Origin: Clostridiales bacterium
Lineage (GTDB): Bacteria; Bacillota; Clostridia; Oscillospirales; Acutalibacteraceae
Length of the DNA: 64,000 nucleotides
Direction of reading: 5' to 3'
Assembly (NCBI GenBank): GCA_019422525.1
Contig: JAHZDE010000001.1
Span: 434,001-498,000, forward strand
Both the position numbers and the translations under genes were made by a program. How positions within the stretch are numbered: position 1 is the stretch's first letter; each line of letters opens with the position of its first letter. Below, in pieces: positions 26,556 to 34,873 of the stretch. Under the pieces are notes generated by a model. That model did no database searches. It was not told the DNA's origin and saw nothing but the letters and a program-made list of their open reading frames with translations.

Positions 26556-27311
26556 TTATGATTTTGTTTCAGTTTCGGTTTCTGTTTTGGTTGGCTTATC
26601 GCTACTCTCGGAGTCTTCCTTTTTTCCATAAGCCCGGTTGGCAGCCTCTCGCGCCAAATCAATCACGGTATGGTCAACCGGTGCAGGCTTATCACCGCTT
26701 CTGGGCAGAGTTTCAAACACTTCCGCTACCATCCCACGCATCCACAAACCGGGGGTAATGCGCAGGGAATACCCGCAGCCCGGTTCACACATCCAGTCAT
26801 AAAACGGCGCTTTCGGCAGGCCATAAGCGCTGAGAATGGTCATCATGACGCCACCGGGGATGACCAGTACAGAAGTATAGGTGTGGCTGCGGATTAAGTC
26901 CTCCACCAGTTTCTCAAAGGCTGCGCATACCCGGTGCATAAACACCGCTCCGTCCTCACCGTTTGGCGGTGAGACTTGCGGCCCACCTGCCACCCAGCTG
27001 GCAAAAGCAGGGTCACTTTTTTCCAGTTCAGAAGCCGTTTTATCTTCCCAGTCTCCAAAGTCGCATTCTTCCATTCCAGGCACGTCGGTTTGCGGTTTTC
27101 CCGGATAGAGAATCGTCAGGGTGTCCCGACAGCGGGTGCTGGGGCTGCAATAAAAAGCATCCGCCTCGGGATATTCATATTTATTTTTTAGTTCTGCCAG
27201 CGCTTTGACGGTAGCCATGGCCAAAGGGGAATCCGTACGTCCAATATACTTTCCCTGCAAGTTTCCCGCAGAGGCTCCATGACGAATTAAATGAATGACA
27301 TATGACTTCAT
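26556..27311 (-). CDS. Histidine phosphatase family protein with altered second catalytic site
   Basis: A 251-aa phosphoglycerate-mutase-like protein. The phospho-acceptor motif LIRHGASAGN is intact (RHG at about 9-11), as are SPSTRCRDTL and the acid EECDFGDWE. The second catalytic histidine, normally in a V-x-HGG loop, is replaced: the sequence reads LVIPGGVMM. The protein may thus be catalytically weak, use another residue, or act as a binding protein. The C-terminus is a polar, low-complexity tail rich in Lys, Thr and Glu. GGGAG lies about nine bases before the ATG. It faces sigE tail to tail and is divergent from an XRE regulator. Confidence 0.82.
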   Translation of the reverse strand: MKSYVIHLIRHGASAGNLQGKYIGRTDSPLAMATVKALAELKNKYEYPEADAFYCSPSTRCRDTLTILYPGKPQTDVPGMEECDFGDWEDKTASELEKSDPAFASWVAGGPQVSPPNGEDGAVFMHRVCAAFEKLVEDLIRSHTYTSVLVIPGGVMMTILSAYGLPKAPFYDWMCEPGCGYSLRITPGLWMRGMVAEVFETLPRSGDKPAPVDHTVIDLAREAANRAYGKKEDSESSDKPTKTETETETKS

Positions 27312-27351
27312 AAAATGTGCTCCCTTTTTAAAAATATACTATATATAGCGC

Positions 27352-27380
27352 TTTACAAAATGTTGTAATTGCGGTATACT
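27352..27380 (+). promoter_or_regulatory. Sigma-A promoter of the XRE regulator gene
   Basis: TTTACA and TATACT are separated by 17 bases. It lies in the divergent region between the phosphatase and regulator genes. Confidence 0.7.
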
Positions 27381-27510
27381 TTACTGTACGTTATTCGATT
27401 TTGTTCGACGGGGAAATCGGTTTATCGAGTTGGTTCCAGGCAGTTTTTGTGTCCGATATGCGAGAAAAAGAGAAGATGAATGGGAAAAAGTAAGTAAGGC
27501 GGAGGAAAGT

Positions 27511-28212
27511 ATGAATCAACATTTTCCGAGAATATTGACGCTTTTGCGGAAAGAGCGGGGACTCAGCCAAAAAAAGGCGGCAGAGGATTTGGGGGTATCT
27601 CAAGCTCTGCTCTCCCACTATGAAAAAGGAATTCGGGAATGTGGCCTGGATTTTGTAGTACGGGCAGCGGATTATTATCAGGTTTCCTGCGACTATCTGC
27701 TGGGACGTTCTCCTGACAAAACCGGTGCAACCATTACACTGGAAGATATCCCTGAACCGGATGCTGCGGGAAAAGAAAACCGGCGTCGGGGCAGTCTGCT
27801 GCCGGTTTTAAATAAGAAGTTGCTGGCCAATTCTCTCAATGTGATTTTCGGAGAATTGCAGAAATGCAATAATAAATATCTTACGAGCGAAGTATCGGCC
27901 TATTTGAATGTGTCTGTCTACAAGGCATTCCGGCTTTTATATTCAGCCAACCCCAAAAACCCCCAGGGAATGTTTGCCGCACCGGAAAAGCTATATCATG
28001 GTTTGGCGGATGCTGCCCAGAGTATTGCACAGGCGAATGCAGCCTGTCTGGCAGAAGGGGAAAAGGCTGGGGAGATGGAAGGGCTGGAAAAGGGGACGGC
28101 TCCTGCCATGACGCCGGAATCCCTTTCGGAAGATTATCCGCTGTTTGCCGCCTCTCTGATGAACCTGATTCAAAATGCAGAAACCCGGATGGGTGTGAAG
28201 AAAAAGCCCTGA
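27511..28212 (+). CDS. XRE-family helix-turn-helix transcriptional regulator
   Basis: A 233-aa DNA-binding protein. Residues about 6-62 form an XRE/Cro domain: LLRKERGLSQKKAAEDLGVSQ, then LSHYEKGIRECGLDFV and YYQVSCDYLLGRS. The remainder is helical with no recognised ligand domain, although its central part (NKKLLANSLNVIFGELQKC) recurs in clostridial XRE proteins. I use the ATG at 27511 because GGAGGA lies just upstream; an in-frame ATG at 27430 would run through that site. Its targets are unknown; the divergent phosphatase gene is the natural candidate. Confidence 0.83.
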   Translation: MNQHFPRILTLLRKERGLSQKKAAEDLGVSQALLSHYEKGIRECGLDFVVRAADYYQVSCDYLLGRSPDKTGATITLEDIPEPDAAGKENRRRGSLLPVLNKKLLANSLNVIFGELQKCNNKYLTSEVSAYLNVSVYKAFRLLYSANPKNPQGMFAAPEKLYHGLADAAQSIAQANAACLAEGEKAGEMEGLEKGTAPAMTPESLSEDYPLFAASLMNLIQNAETRMGVKKKP

Positions 28213-28239
28213 AGACAAACTCTATTATACGATGTTTCA

Positions 28240-28280
28240 AGCGCCTGCGCAAGCGTTCTGCCTGCGGGGCGCTTTTTGTT
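28240..28280 (+). terminator. Terminator after the XRE regulator
   Basis: AGCGCC pairs with GGCGCT around a GC-rich loop and is followed by TTTTTG. Confidence 0.7.
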
Positions 28281-28281
28281 G

Positions 28282-29001
28282 TTATATCTGTTTTCCTGTT
28301 AGTTCCCGGATGACCTCACCAGCCAGCACCAGCCCTGCAGCAGAGGGGACAAATGCAATGCTTCCGGGAATATGCCGGCCGTTTTCCTTTTGGGTTTCAA
28401 TTTTTTGGGGCTCTTCCTGAGAATAAACCACCTTCATTTTGCGGATGCCCCTGGCTTTCAGTTCCCGTCGCATGACCCGGGCCAGAGGGCAGACGCTGGT
28501 TTTATAAATATCGCTTACCATAAAAGCCGAGGGGTTCAGTTTGTTACCGGCGCCCATACTGCTGATAATGGGGACCCCGGCCTCCTGTGCCTGCACTGCC
28601 AGCTGAATTTTTGCTGTGACCATATCAATGGCATCGACAATATAGTCGTACTGGGTAAAGTCAAATTCTCCGGAGTTGTCGGGGGTGAAAAAACAGGTGT
28701 GCAGTGTAAGCTTGATTTCCGGGTCAATGTCCCGGATACGCTCTGCCATGACTTCCGTTTTGGGACGGCCTACCGTACTTCGCAGAGCAATAATCTGCCG
28801 GTTCAGGTTGGAAACCGATACCGTATCCCCATCAATCAAATCCAGCGCGCCAATACCGCTGCGGGCCAGGGCTTCCGCCACATAGCCGCCCACACCGCCA
28901 ATCCCGAATACTGCCACCCGAGCCTTAGAGAGCCGCTCCATGGCGGGTTCTCCCAGCAGAAGGGCGGTGCGGGAAAGCTGTTCTTTTCTTGTCTCAGTCA
29001 T
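28282..29001 (-). CDS. tcdA: tRNA threonylcarbamoyladenosine dehydratase TcdA
   Basis: A 239-aa E1-like ATP-dependent enzyme that cyclises the t6A base at position 37 of ANN-decoding tRNAs to ct6A. The Rossmann ATP site VAVFGIGGVGGYVAEALARSGIG is at about 29-51. DLIDGDTVSVSNLNRQ and the DAIDMVTAK segment are also present, followed by SSMGAGNKLNP and the SVCPLARVMR region typical of TcdA/CsdL. Length is normal. AAGGAG precedes the ATG. A perfect terminator hairpin separates it from the upstream coaX genes, so it probably has its own transcript. Confidence 0.92.
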   Translation of the reverse strand: MTETRKEQLSRTALLLGEPAMERLSKARVAVFGIGGVGGYVAEALARSGIGALDLIDGDTVSVSNLNRQIIALRSTVGRPKTEVMAERIRDIDPEIKLTLHTCFFTPDNSGEFDFTQYDYIVDAIDMVTAKIQLAVQAQEAGVPIISSMGAGNKLNPSAFMVSDIYKTSVCPLARVMRRELKARGIRKMKVVYSQEEPQKIETQKENGRHIPGSIAFVPSAAGLVLAGEVIRELTGKQI

Positions 29002-29032
29002 AAATTTCTCCTTTTTTATTTAGTATGGAAAA

Positions 29033-29057
29033 AGCGCCCGTATCCCATACGGGCGCT
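29033..29057 (-). terminator. Terminator of the ECF-coaX operon
   Basis: A perfect hairpin, AGCGCCCGTAT against ATACGGGCGCT with a three-base loop; on the minus strand it is followed by TTTTTCC. Confidence 0.88.
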
Positions 29058-29069
29058 TGATTGATCAGC

Positions 29070-29843
29070 TCATTTTTTTTGATTTTTCTCATACAAAATC
29101 CGAAGGCCGTGGAGCAGTAAGTCCGGCTCTACATGGAGCTTTTTCCGGCACAGAGGCGCCACCATAGAGATATTCCCTCCGGTAGCTACGACCGTTACGG
29201 CTTCTCCCAGTTCCCGCTCGACTCTGGCAATCAATCCGTCCAGCATGGCGGCGCTGCCATAGACCGAACCGGATTTCATACAGTCCAGCGTATTGGTGCC
29301 GATCATTTTTTCCGGTGGTTCCAGGCTGATATTTTGGGGCAGCTGGGAAGCCCTTGCGGAAAGAGCATCCACTGCCAGCCGCAGGCCGGGGATAATCATA
29401 CCACCCAGAAAGTTCTTTTTCCTATCAATGACGGAAATCGTGCTGGAAGTGCCCATATCCACAATCATGATGGGAAGGGGATATTTCGCACAGGCTGCCA
29501 CTGCGTCTACAATGCGGTCGCTGCCCACCTGTGAAGGGATATCGGTTTTAATATTAAGGCCGGTTTTTACCCCAGCTCCCACCACTAAGGGGCGCTTGCC
29601 GGTAATGCGCTCCATAGCGTCCCGAAATACCGGACGAAGCACTGGAACTACCGAGGATACAATACCGCCGTCGATGTTTTCGGCAGAAATACCCCGCATG
29701 GCAAAAATACCGGAAAGGAGCAGGGTGTACTCCTCCGCTGTGCGGGAACGGTCGGTTGCCAGCCGGAAAGAGGAAATCAGTTTTTCCCCTTCCAGACAGC
29801 CCACGACAATTTGTGTATTTCCAATATCCACTGCTAAAATCAC
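29070..29843 (-). CDS. coaX: Type III pantothenate kinase CoaX, copy 1 (consensus active site)
   Basis: A 257-aa ASKHA-fold kinase catalysing the first step of coenzyme A synthesis. Motifs are ILAVDIGNTQ (phosphate loop), GAGVKTGLNIK, QVGSDRIVDAVAA with the conserved G-x-DR, DMGTSSTISV, and GGMIIPGL. I start at GTG 29843 because the family begins with this strand and because it overlaps the stop of the preceding gene in a GTGA arrangement, with GGGGGTG just upstream. A longer in-frame ATG start at 29885 would lie within the neighbour. It is the last gene of an operon with a second coaX and an ECF S component. This copy looks fully active. Confidence 0.92.
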   Translation of the reverse strand: MILAVDIGNTQIVVGCLEGEKLISSFRLATDRSRTAEEYTLLLSGIFAMRGISAENIDGGIVSSVVPVLRPVFRDAMERITGKRPLVVGAGVKTGLNIKTDIPSQVGSDRIVDAVAACAKYPLPIMIVDMGTSSTISVIDRKKNFLGGMIIPGLRLAVDALSARASQLPQNISLEPPEKMIGTNTLDCMKSGSVYGSAAMLDGLIARVERELGEAVTVVATGGNISMVAPLCRKKLHVEPDLLLHGLRILYEKNQKK

Positions 29844-30646
29844 AGGTTCACCCCCCGGGAAGCCGATTCGGAAGGTTTCCGGCAATTCTTTTCATAGAGT
29901 AGGCCCAATCCCCGCAATAACAGGTTTGGCTCTTCGTGAATGATCCTTTCACAATAAGGCGTTACCAAAGATACCAGATTTCCGGTAGCCACTGCTGTGA
30001 CCGGTGCGCCCAGCTCCTCTTCCACCCGGTCAATGATTCCGTCAATCATAGCGGCGTTGCCATAAATAGCCCCGGAACGCATACAGTCGATAGTATTGGT
30101 ACCGATGAGATGGTCAGGTGCTTCCAGGCTGATATTCAGGGGCAGCTGAGAGGCCCGGGCGGAAAGGGCGTCTACCGCCACCCGCAGACCGGGGATAATC
30201 ATACCGCCCAGATAACTTCCGTTCTGGTCGATGACAGAGGCTGTGGTAGCGGTCCCCATATCAAAAATCACAATGGGACGGGGATATTTTGCACAGGCTG
30301 CCACGGCTGCCACTACCAGATCGCCGCCTAATTGGGCAGGATTGTCGATTTTGATATTCAAACCGGTTTTGACCCCAGCGCCAACCAAAAGAGGCTTTTT
30401 TCCGGTAAGTACCTGTACCGCATCCCGAAGTACCGGGCGCAGCATAGGCACCACAGAGGAAATAATCCCACCCTCCAACGTTTTGGGGTCGATGTGGTTC
30501 ATTTCAAAAATGCCCTTAAACAGGAAGGCATATTCATCTACGGTTTTGGAGCGGTCTGTGCTGAGATGGGAAGTGAAAACCAGTTTTTCCCCTTCCATGC
30601 AGCCGATCACCGCGTTGGTGTTGCCCATATCAATGGCGACGATCAT
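29840..30646 (-). CDS. coaX: Type III pantothenate kinase-like protein CoaX, copy 2 (altered G-x-DR motif)
   Basis: A 268-aa paralogue of the gene just downstream. MIVAIDMGNTN, GAGVKTGLNIKID, DMGTATTASV and GGMIIPGLRVAVDALS are conserved, but the segment that reads GSDR in the sister protein is GGDL here, so the usual Arg is lost while the Asp stays. It also has a longer C-terminal tail. It may have changed substrate or regulation, or it may pair with the other copy, since CoaX works as a dimer. It starts 22 bases after the ECF S component gene and overlaps copy 1 by four bases. Confidence 0.85.
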   Translation of the reverse strand: MIVAIDMGNTNAVIGCMEGEKLVFTSHLSTDRSKTVDEYAFLFKGIFEMNHIDPKTLEGGIISSVVPMLRPVLRDAVQVLTGKKPLLVGAGVKTGLNIKIDNPAQLGGDLVVAAVAACAKYPRPIVIFDMGTATTASVIDQNGSYLGGMIIPGLRVAVDALSARASQLPLNISLEAPDHLIGTNTIDCMRSGAIYGNAAMIDGIIDRVEEELGAPVTAVATGNLVSLVTPYCERIIHEEPNLLLRGLGLLYEKNCRKPSESASRGVNL

Positions 30647-30668
30647 AGTATTGACACCTCGGTATCAC

Positions 30669-31367
30669 TTATTTTCTGGGAGCGCCGGTTTTCAGCGGGT
30701 CGCGCTTCATGAGTTTCTGCATGGGCAGGCAAACGGCACCGGTAAGTACGGCGGCAGCAATAGCTTCCGGTACGCCATTGGTGGCCACCACGCCCATAAT
30801 CAGGCCCAACACTGCATCAACGCCTACTCCCTTCATAGAGGCGTAAGCATCTCGGAACAGCACATAAATCAGGCTCATCACAAATCCTGTATTGACAAAA
30901 GCACCCACCGCGCCGGTAATCACCAGCTGAATGGTGCGCAGCTGATAGTTCTCCTTTTTAAAGGGAAGGCGGAGAAGCTGGAACACAAACCAGGGCAGCA
31001 CACCCACCAGGATACGGGGGATAAAGCAGATCACCAAGGCCAGCCAGCTGCCGCTGTCGGTTCCCGGAGCGGGAATCAGGGGAGAGAAGGCAAAGGACAG
31101 GGCTGTAGGGGTAAAGGTGTTGCTGACAAAGCTGCACAGGCCAAACAGGAAGCCCAGTACCGCGCCTTTTTTCGGCCCAAACAAAACCGAACCGATGATA
31201 ACGGGGACATGGAGAATCGTGGCCTTGATCAGGGGCAGTTGGATCATGCCCAGGGGCGTAAAGGCCAGCACCAGGATAATGGCGATGAAGAGACAAAGCA
31301 GAATGGTATCCCGCATGTTGTCCTTGTGGAACAGGCCACGGCTTTTGGTGGATGATTTGTTATTCAT
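30669..31367 (-). CDS. ECF transporter S component, probably pantothenate-specific (PanT-like)
   Basis: A 232-aa integral membrane protein with about six hydrophobic segments, starting RDTILLCLFIAIILVLAFTPLG and including VPVIIGSVLFGPKKGAVLGFLFGL, typical of energy-coupling-factor S components (ECF_trnsprt family). These bind a vitamin and use shared ATPase and T subunits encoded elsewhere. Its place at the head of an operon with two pantothenate kinase genes points to pantothenate as the substrate; this is inference. The chosen ATG at 31367 has AGGAGGAAT just upstream. The longer frame to 31427 lacks such a site. Confidence 0.82.
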   Translation of the reverse strand: MNNKSSTKSRGLFHKDNMRDTILLCLFIAIILVLAFTPLGMIQLPLIKATILHVPVIIGSVLFGPKKGAVLGFLFGLCSFVSNTFTPTALSFAFSPLIPAPGTDSGSWLALVICFIPRILVGVLPWFVFQLLRLPFKKENYQLRTIQLVITGAVGAFVNTGFVMSLIYVLFRDAYASMKGVGVDAVLGLIMGVVATNGVPEAIAAAVLTGAVCLPMQKLMKRDPLKTGAPRK

Positions 31368-31504
31368 AAGTATTCCTCCTGCTGCTGCTCCATTGGGATG
31401 CAGCGCGTTATTTTGAGAGAAGCACATCGCAATTTTCCACAGGTGCGTTACCGTTCTGAAATCAGTTCCGGGGCACGGAAAATATAGCAGAGGCTTCCGG
31501 GTAT

Positions 31505-31533
31505 ATTATAAGAGATTCCTACAGGAATTGCAA
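31505..31533 (-). promoter_or_regulatory. Sigma-A promoter of the ECF-coaX operon
   Basis: On the minus strand, TTGCAA and TATAAT with a 17-base spacer. The leader to the ATG is about 130 bases; I recognised no known riboswitch in it. Confidence 0.72.
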
Positions 31534-31546
31534 GAAGGGGCGCAGA

Positions 31547-31575
31547 TTGTTTCAAACCGGAAAATGTGCTATACT
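31547..31575 (+). promoter_or_regulatory. Sigma-A promoter of the threonine/serine exporter operon
   Basis: TTGTTT and TATACT with a 17-base spacer, back to back with the ECF operon promoter. A leader of about 100 bases follows. Confidence 0.68.
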
Positions 31576-31682
31576 TGGCCCGGAGCGTTTCGCAGAAGGC
31601 AGAGGGAGTGAGACTCTTTGCAAGCTGCTTTTGCTTCACTTATCACTTTTACCCTGCTATTTTTGATAAAGGGGTCTTTTTA

Positions 31683-32444
31683 TTGAATTATCATGAGTTA
31701 CTCAACCTTTCCGCCGATATTGGCCGCCTTCTTTTGCAAAACGGTGCCGAGATTTACCGGGTGGAAGAATCTATGGAGCGTATTTTTGCCGCTTATGGAG
31801 TAAACGGCCAGGTTTATTGTGTTCCTACCACGATTATTGCAACCATCGTTACCCCGGAAGGGGAAAATATCTCCAAAGGGGTCCGGGTGCGTTCCCGGGG
31901 GACGGATTTTGATAAAGTCATGGCAGTCAACGACCTGTGCCGCCGGGTGTGCCGGGAAAAACCGGAACTGTCGGCTATCCAGGAAGAGCTTTCAAAAATT
32001 CCCAGTCGGCCGGTGTATTCCCTGCCCCTCACCTGTTTAGGATGGGCGCTGGTGGGCGCTGCTTTTGCTCTGATTTTCGGCGGGGATTTTTTTGACGCTG
32101 CCTGTGCCTTTCCCATTGGAGTGCTGGTGTGTTTGCTGCAATTCCTTCTTAATAAGCTGGAAGCCAACCAGTTTTTCTCCCTGATGGTGGAGAGCTTCCT
32201 CATCGGCACTTTGGCAATCCTTTCGGTAAAGCTGGGGCTGGCAAACAATGCGGATAAAGTCATCATCGGCGTACTGATGAACCTGGTGCCGGGAATTGCC
32301 CTTACAAATTGTATCCGGGACATTCTGGCAGGGGATTTGATGTCCGGGGTATCCAAGATTGCAGAGGTATTCCTCATCGCCGTGTTTATTGCGCTGGGGG
32401 CTGTGATGGCAGTCTATGGCGCAAGGCTGATTCCCGGATTATAA
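31683..32444 (+). CDS. Threonine/serine exporter, N-terminal half (ThrE/DUF1212 subunit)
   Basis: A 253-aa membrane protein. It begins NYHELLNLSADIGRLLLQNGAEIYRVEESMERI, the cytosolic signature of the DUF1212/ThrE family, with VPTTIIATI and a region before about five transmembrane segments at 125-250. I start at TTG 31683 because AAAGGGGT lies seven bases upstream and the family begins here; the upstream ATG at 31566 overlaps the promoter -10 and would add 39 unlike residues. It is followed after 12 bases by the gene for the C-terminal half; together they replace the single-chain ThrE of other bacteria. Threonine and serine export is the known role of characterised members. Confidence 0.87.
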   Translation: MNYHELLNLSADIGRLLLQNGAEIYRVEESMERIFAAYGVNGQVYCVPTTIIATIVTPEGENISKGVRVRSRGTDFDKVMAVNDLCRRVCREKPELSAIQEELSKIPSRPVYSLPLTCLGWALVGAAFALIFGGDFFDAACAFPIGVLVCLLQFLLNKLEANQFFSLMVESFLIGTLAILSVKLGLANNADKVIIGVLMNLVPGIALTNCIRDILAGDLMSGVSKIAEVFLIAVFIALGAVMAVYGARLIPGL

Positions 32445-32456
32445 GGAGGGGCGGCT

Positions 32457-32927
32457 ATGGATTGGATTGCTGTTTTGAAAGACGGGCTGCTGCCCTGCCT
32501 ATATAGTTTTATCGGCTGTATTGGATATTCTATTATCTTTAATATTCAGGGAAAACGCCTGATTCCGGTAGGACTGGGAGGCGGCATTTCCTGGGGTGTT
32601 TATCTGTTATGCGCCGCCTTTTTGCCAAGCGTGGCTTCCTATTTTCTGGCAGCCGTGGCGCTCTCTTTGTACTGCGAGGTGATGGCCCGGGTGACCAAAA
32701 CGCCGGTAACGGTATTTTTGCTGATTGCCCTGTTCCCTCTGGTGCCGGGAGGGGGCATTTACTACACCATGGAATACGGCATTAACGGGGAAACGGAGCT
32801 GTTTTTGGAAAGCCTGCTGTCCACTTTGGGAGTGGCCGGTTCTCTGGCGCTTGGAATTTTGCTGGTATCCTCTGCCATGCGGCTGGGAGCCAAAGCACGG
32901 GAATTGAGAAAGAAATCATCGATATAG
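32457..32927 (+). CDS. Threonine/serine exporter, C-terminal half (ThrE_2/DUF3815 subunit)
   Basis: A 156-aa membrane protein with about five transmembrane segments, including FIGCIGYSIIFNIQGK, SWGVYLL and PVTVFLLIALFPLVPGGGIYYTM, the motif typical of this family. It has AAGGAGGGG upstream, follows the N-terminal half by 12 bases and would complete the exporter with it. The C-terminal tail is basic (ARELRKKSS). Confidence 0.87.
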   Translation: MDWIAVLKDGLLPCLYSFIGCIGYSIIFNIQGKRLIPVGLGGGISWGVYLLCAAFLPSVASYFLAAVALSLYCEVMARVTKTPVTVFLLIALFPLVPGGGIYYTMEYGINGETELFLESLLSTLGVAGSLALGILLVSSAMRLGAKARELRKKSSI

Positions 32928-32947
32928 AGATATAGAAAGGAAAGCCC

Positions 32948-34735
32948 ATGATCGTTTTAACACTGGAACAGATTACCAAAAATTATGGAATTAAGCCGCT
33001 GATGGACCACGTAGACCTGACCATCGAAACCGGCGACCGCATCGGTGTGATTGGCGTCAACGGCACCGGCAAGTCCACCTTTCTGCGGGTGTGCGCCGGT
33101 ATCGAAGAAGCCGACAGCGGCAAACGAATCACCGCTTCAGGGATGCGGGTAGGATATTTGCCCCAGAATCCCGACTTTACACCCGGCACCACCGTTTGGC
33201 AGGAGGTGCTCCGCCATGCTGCCCAAAATCAAAAGGAATCGGCGGAATTTGAGTGCCGTGCCATGCTGACCCGGCTGGGCATCACCGATTTTGACCAGGA
33301 CGTTTCCACCCTTTCCGGCGGACAGAAAAAGCGGGTGGCCATGGCGGCAGCGCTGGCCGGACAGGTGGAGCTGCTGATTTTGGACGAGCCCACCAACCAT
33401 ATCGACAGCGCCACCGTGGAATGGCTGGAAACCTATCTATCCGGCTATCGGGGCGCGCTGCTCATGGTCACCCATGACCGGTACTTTTTGGAGCGGGTGT
33501 GCAACCGCATGGTGGAGCTGGATGGCGGCATTTTGACCCCTTATCCCGCCAACTACAGCAAATACCTGGAACTGAAAGCGGAAAGGGAGGCTATGGAGGC
33601 CGCCTCTCTTCGGAAGAAAAAGGCCCTGTACCGTAAGGAACTGGAATGGATTCACCGGGGCGCACGGGCCAGAACTACCAAAGCCCAGTTCCGGGTCAAC
33701 CGGTTTGAAGAACTGAAAGATGTGGCCAAAACTCCCATCCCGGAGCAGGAGCTGGAGCTTTCCTCTTTGCAGACGCGGCTGGGGAAAAAGATCGTGGAAA
33801 TCGACAACGTTTCCAAATCTTATGGGGACAAGGTGCTGTTTCACGATTTTTCCTATAACCTTCTGCGTCGGGACCGGCTGGGGATTATCGGCCCCAACGG
33901 CTGCGGTAAGACTACTCTTCTGCGGGTGATGCAGGGCATCGTTCCCCCGGACAGCGGCGAGGTGCGTATCGGGGAAACGGTAAAGATCGGCTATTTCTCC
34001 CAGGAGTGCGAGGGGCTGGACGACAACAAAACGGTACTGGACACCATTCGGGACATTGCCTGGCAGACGGAGACCCCCGAAGGTACCCTGACCGCTTCCC
34101 AGATGCTGGAAAAATTCCTGTTCCCCGGGGCCATGCAGCACGCGCCGGTGGGCAGGCTGTCCGGTGGGGAGAAGCGGCGGCTATACTTGTTGTGCATCCT
34201 GATGACCGCCCCCAATATCCTGCTGCTGGACGAACCCACCAACGATTTGGACATCCAGACTTTGACGATCCTGGAAGATTATCTGGACAGCTTTTCCGGG
34301 GCGGTGGTGTCGGTATCCCACGACCGGTATTTTCTCGACCGGACGGCGGAGCATGTGTTTGTGTTCGAGCCGGACGGGACCCTGACCCCCTATCTGGGCG
34401 GCTATACTGATTATCGGGCTGCTGCGCCTCAGCCGGAAGCAGAAGCAAAAGAAACTCCTAAGAAAAAGGAAAAGCCCAAGCGGGAACCCAAGCTGAAATT
34501 CTCTTTCAAAGAACAGCGGGAGTTCGAGACCATCGACGACGATATTGCCGCACTGGAAGAGGCCATCGCCCAAAAGGAGCGGGAGATACAGGAAAACGCC
34601 ACCCGTTTTGATTTGCTTCCCGGCCTGCTTGCAGAAAAGGAAGAGCTGGAAGCCAAATTGGAGGAGAAAACCGAGCGCTGGGTGTATCTCAACGAGCTGG
34701 CAGAAAAAATAAATTCCGCTCACCCCCTTACATAA
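32948..34735 (+). CDS. ABC-F family ATPase (Uup-like)
   Basis: A 595-aa soluble protein with two ABC domains and no membrane segments. Domain 1: GVNGTGKST, LSGGQKKRVAMA, LLILDEPTNH. Domain 2: GPNGCGKTTLL, LSGGEKRRLYLL, ILLLDEPTND. Between them is the P-site-tRNA-interacting linker (KYLELKAEREAMEAASLRKKK and RARTTKAQFRVNRFEEL). After about residue 500 comes a Lys/Pro-rich hinge and a C-terminal coiled coil (DDIAALEEAIAQKEREI), as in Uup. Such proteins act on ribosomes, relieving stalls or protecting them, and some bind DNA. It starts 20 bases after the exporter genes and is probably in the same transcript, ended by the hairpin at 34787-34829. Confidence 0.9.
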   Translation: MIVLTLEQITKNYGIKPLMDHVDLTIETGDRIGVIGVNGTGKSTFLRVCAGIEEADSGKRITASGMRVGYLPQNPDFTPGTTVWQEVLRHAAQNQKESAEFECRAMLTRLGITDFDQDVSTLSGGQKKRVAMAAALAGQVELLILDEPTNHIDSATVEWLETYLSGYRGALLMVTHDRYFLERVCNRMVELDGGILTPYPANYSKYLELKAEREAMEAASLRKKKALYRKELEWIHRGARARTTKAQFRVNRFEELKDVAKTPIPEQELELSSLQTRLGKKIVEIDNVSKSYGDKVLFHDFSYNLLRRDRLGIIGPNGCGKTTLLRVMQGIVPPDSGEVRIGETVKIGYFSQECEGLDDNKTVLDTIRDIAWQTETPEGTLTASQMLEKFLFPGAMQHAPVGRLSGGEKRRLYLLCILMTAPNILLLDEPTNDLDIQTLTILEDYLDSFSGAVVSVSHDRYFLDRTAEHVFVFEPDGTLTPYLGGYTDYRAAAPQPEAEAKETPKKKEKPKREPKLKFSFKEQREFETIDDDIAALEEAIAQKEREIQENATRFDLLPGLLAEKEELEAKLEEKTERWVYLNELAEKINSAHPLT

Positions 34736-34786
34736 AGGAAAAAGATGTGCTATAATCAATACCAATGAATGGTAGTCACCGTGGAA

Positions 34787-34829
34787 GAAACGGCAGCGAG
34801 ACGAAAGTTCCGCTGCCGTTTCTTTTTTT
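34787..34829 (+). terminator. Terminator between the ABC-F gene and the DUF2798-like gene
   Basis: GAAACGGCAGCG pairs with CGCTGCCGTTTC, followed by TTTTTTT. A TATAAT at 34751-34756 with a plausible TTACAT 16 bases upstream raises the possibility that this hairpin is also a leader attenuator for the next gene. Confidence 0.85.
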
Positions 34830-34873
34830 GCGTGCGCCAAATCAATAAGGAAATGAGAAAAGGAGTATCTGCT

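Noticed and set aside
31367..31498. Riboswitch in the leader of the ECF-coaX operon
   Set aside because: The leader is about 130 bases long, but I could not match it to any known vitamin riboswitch and saw no terminator or sequester hairpin.
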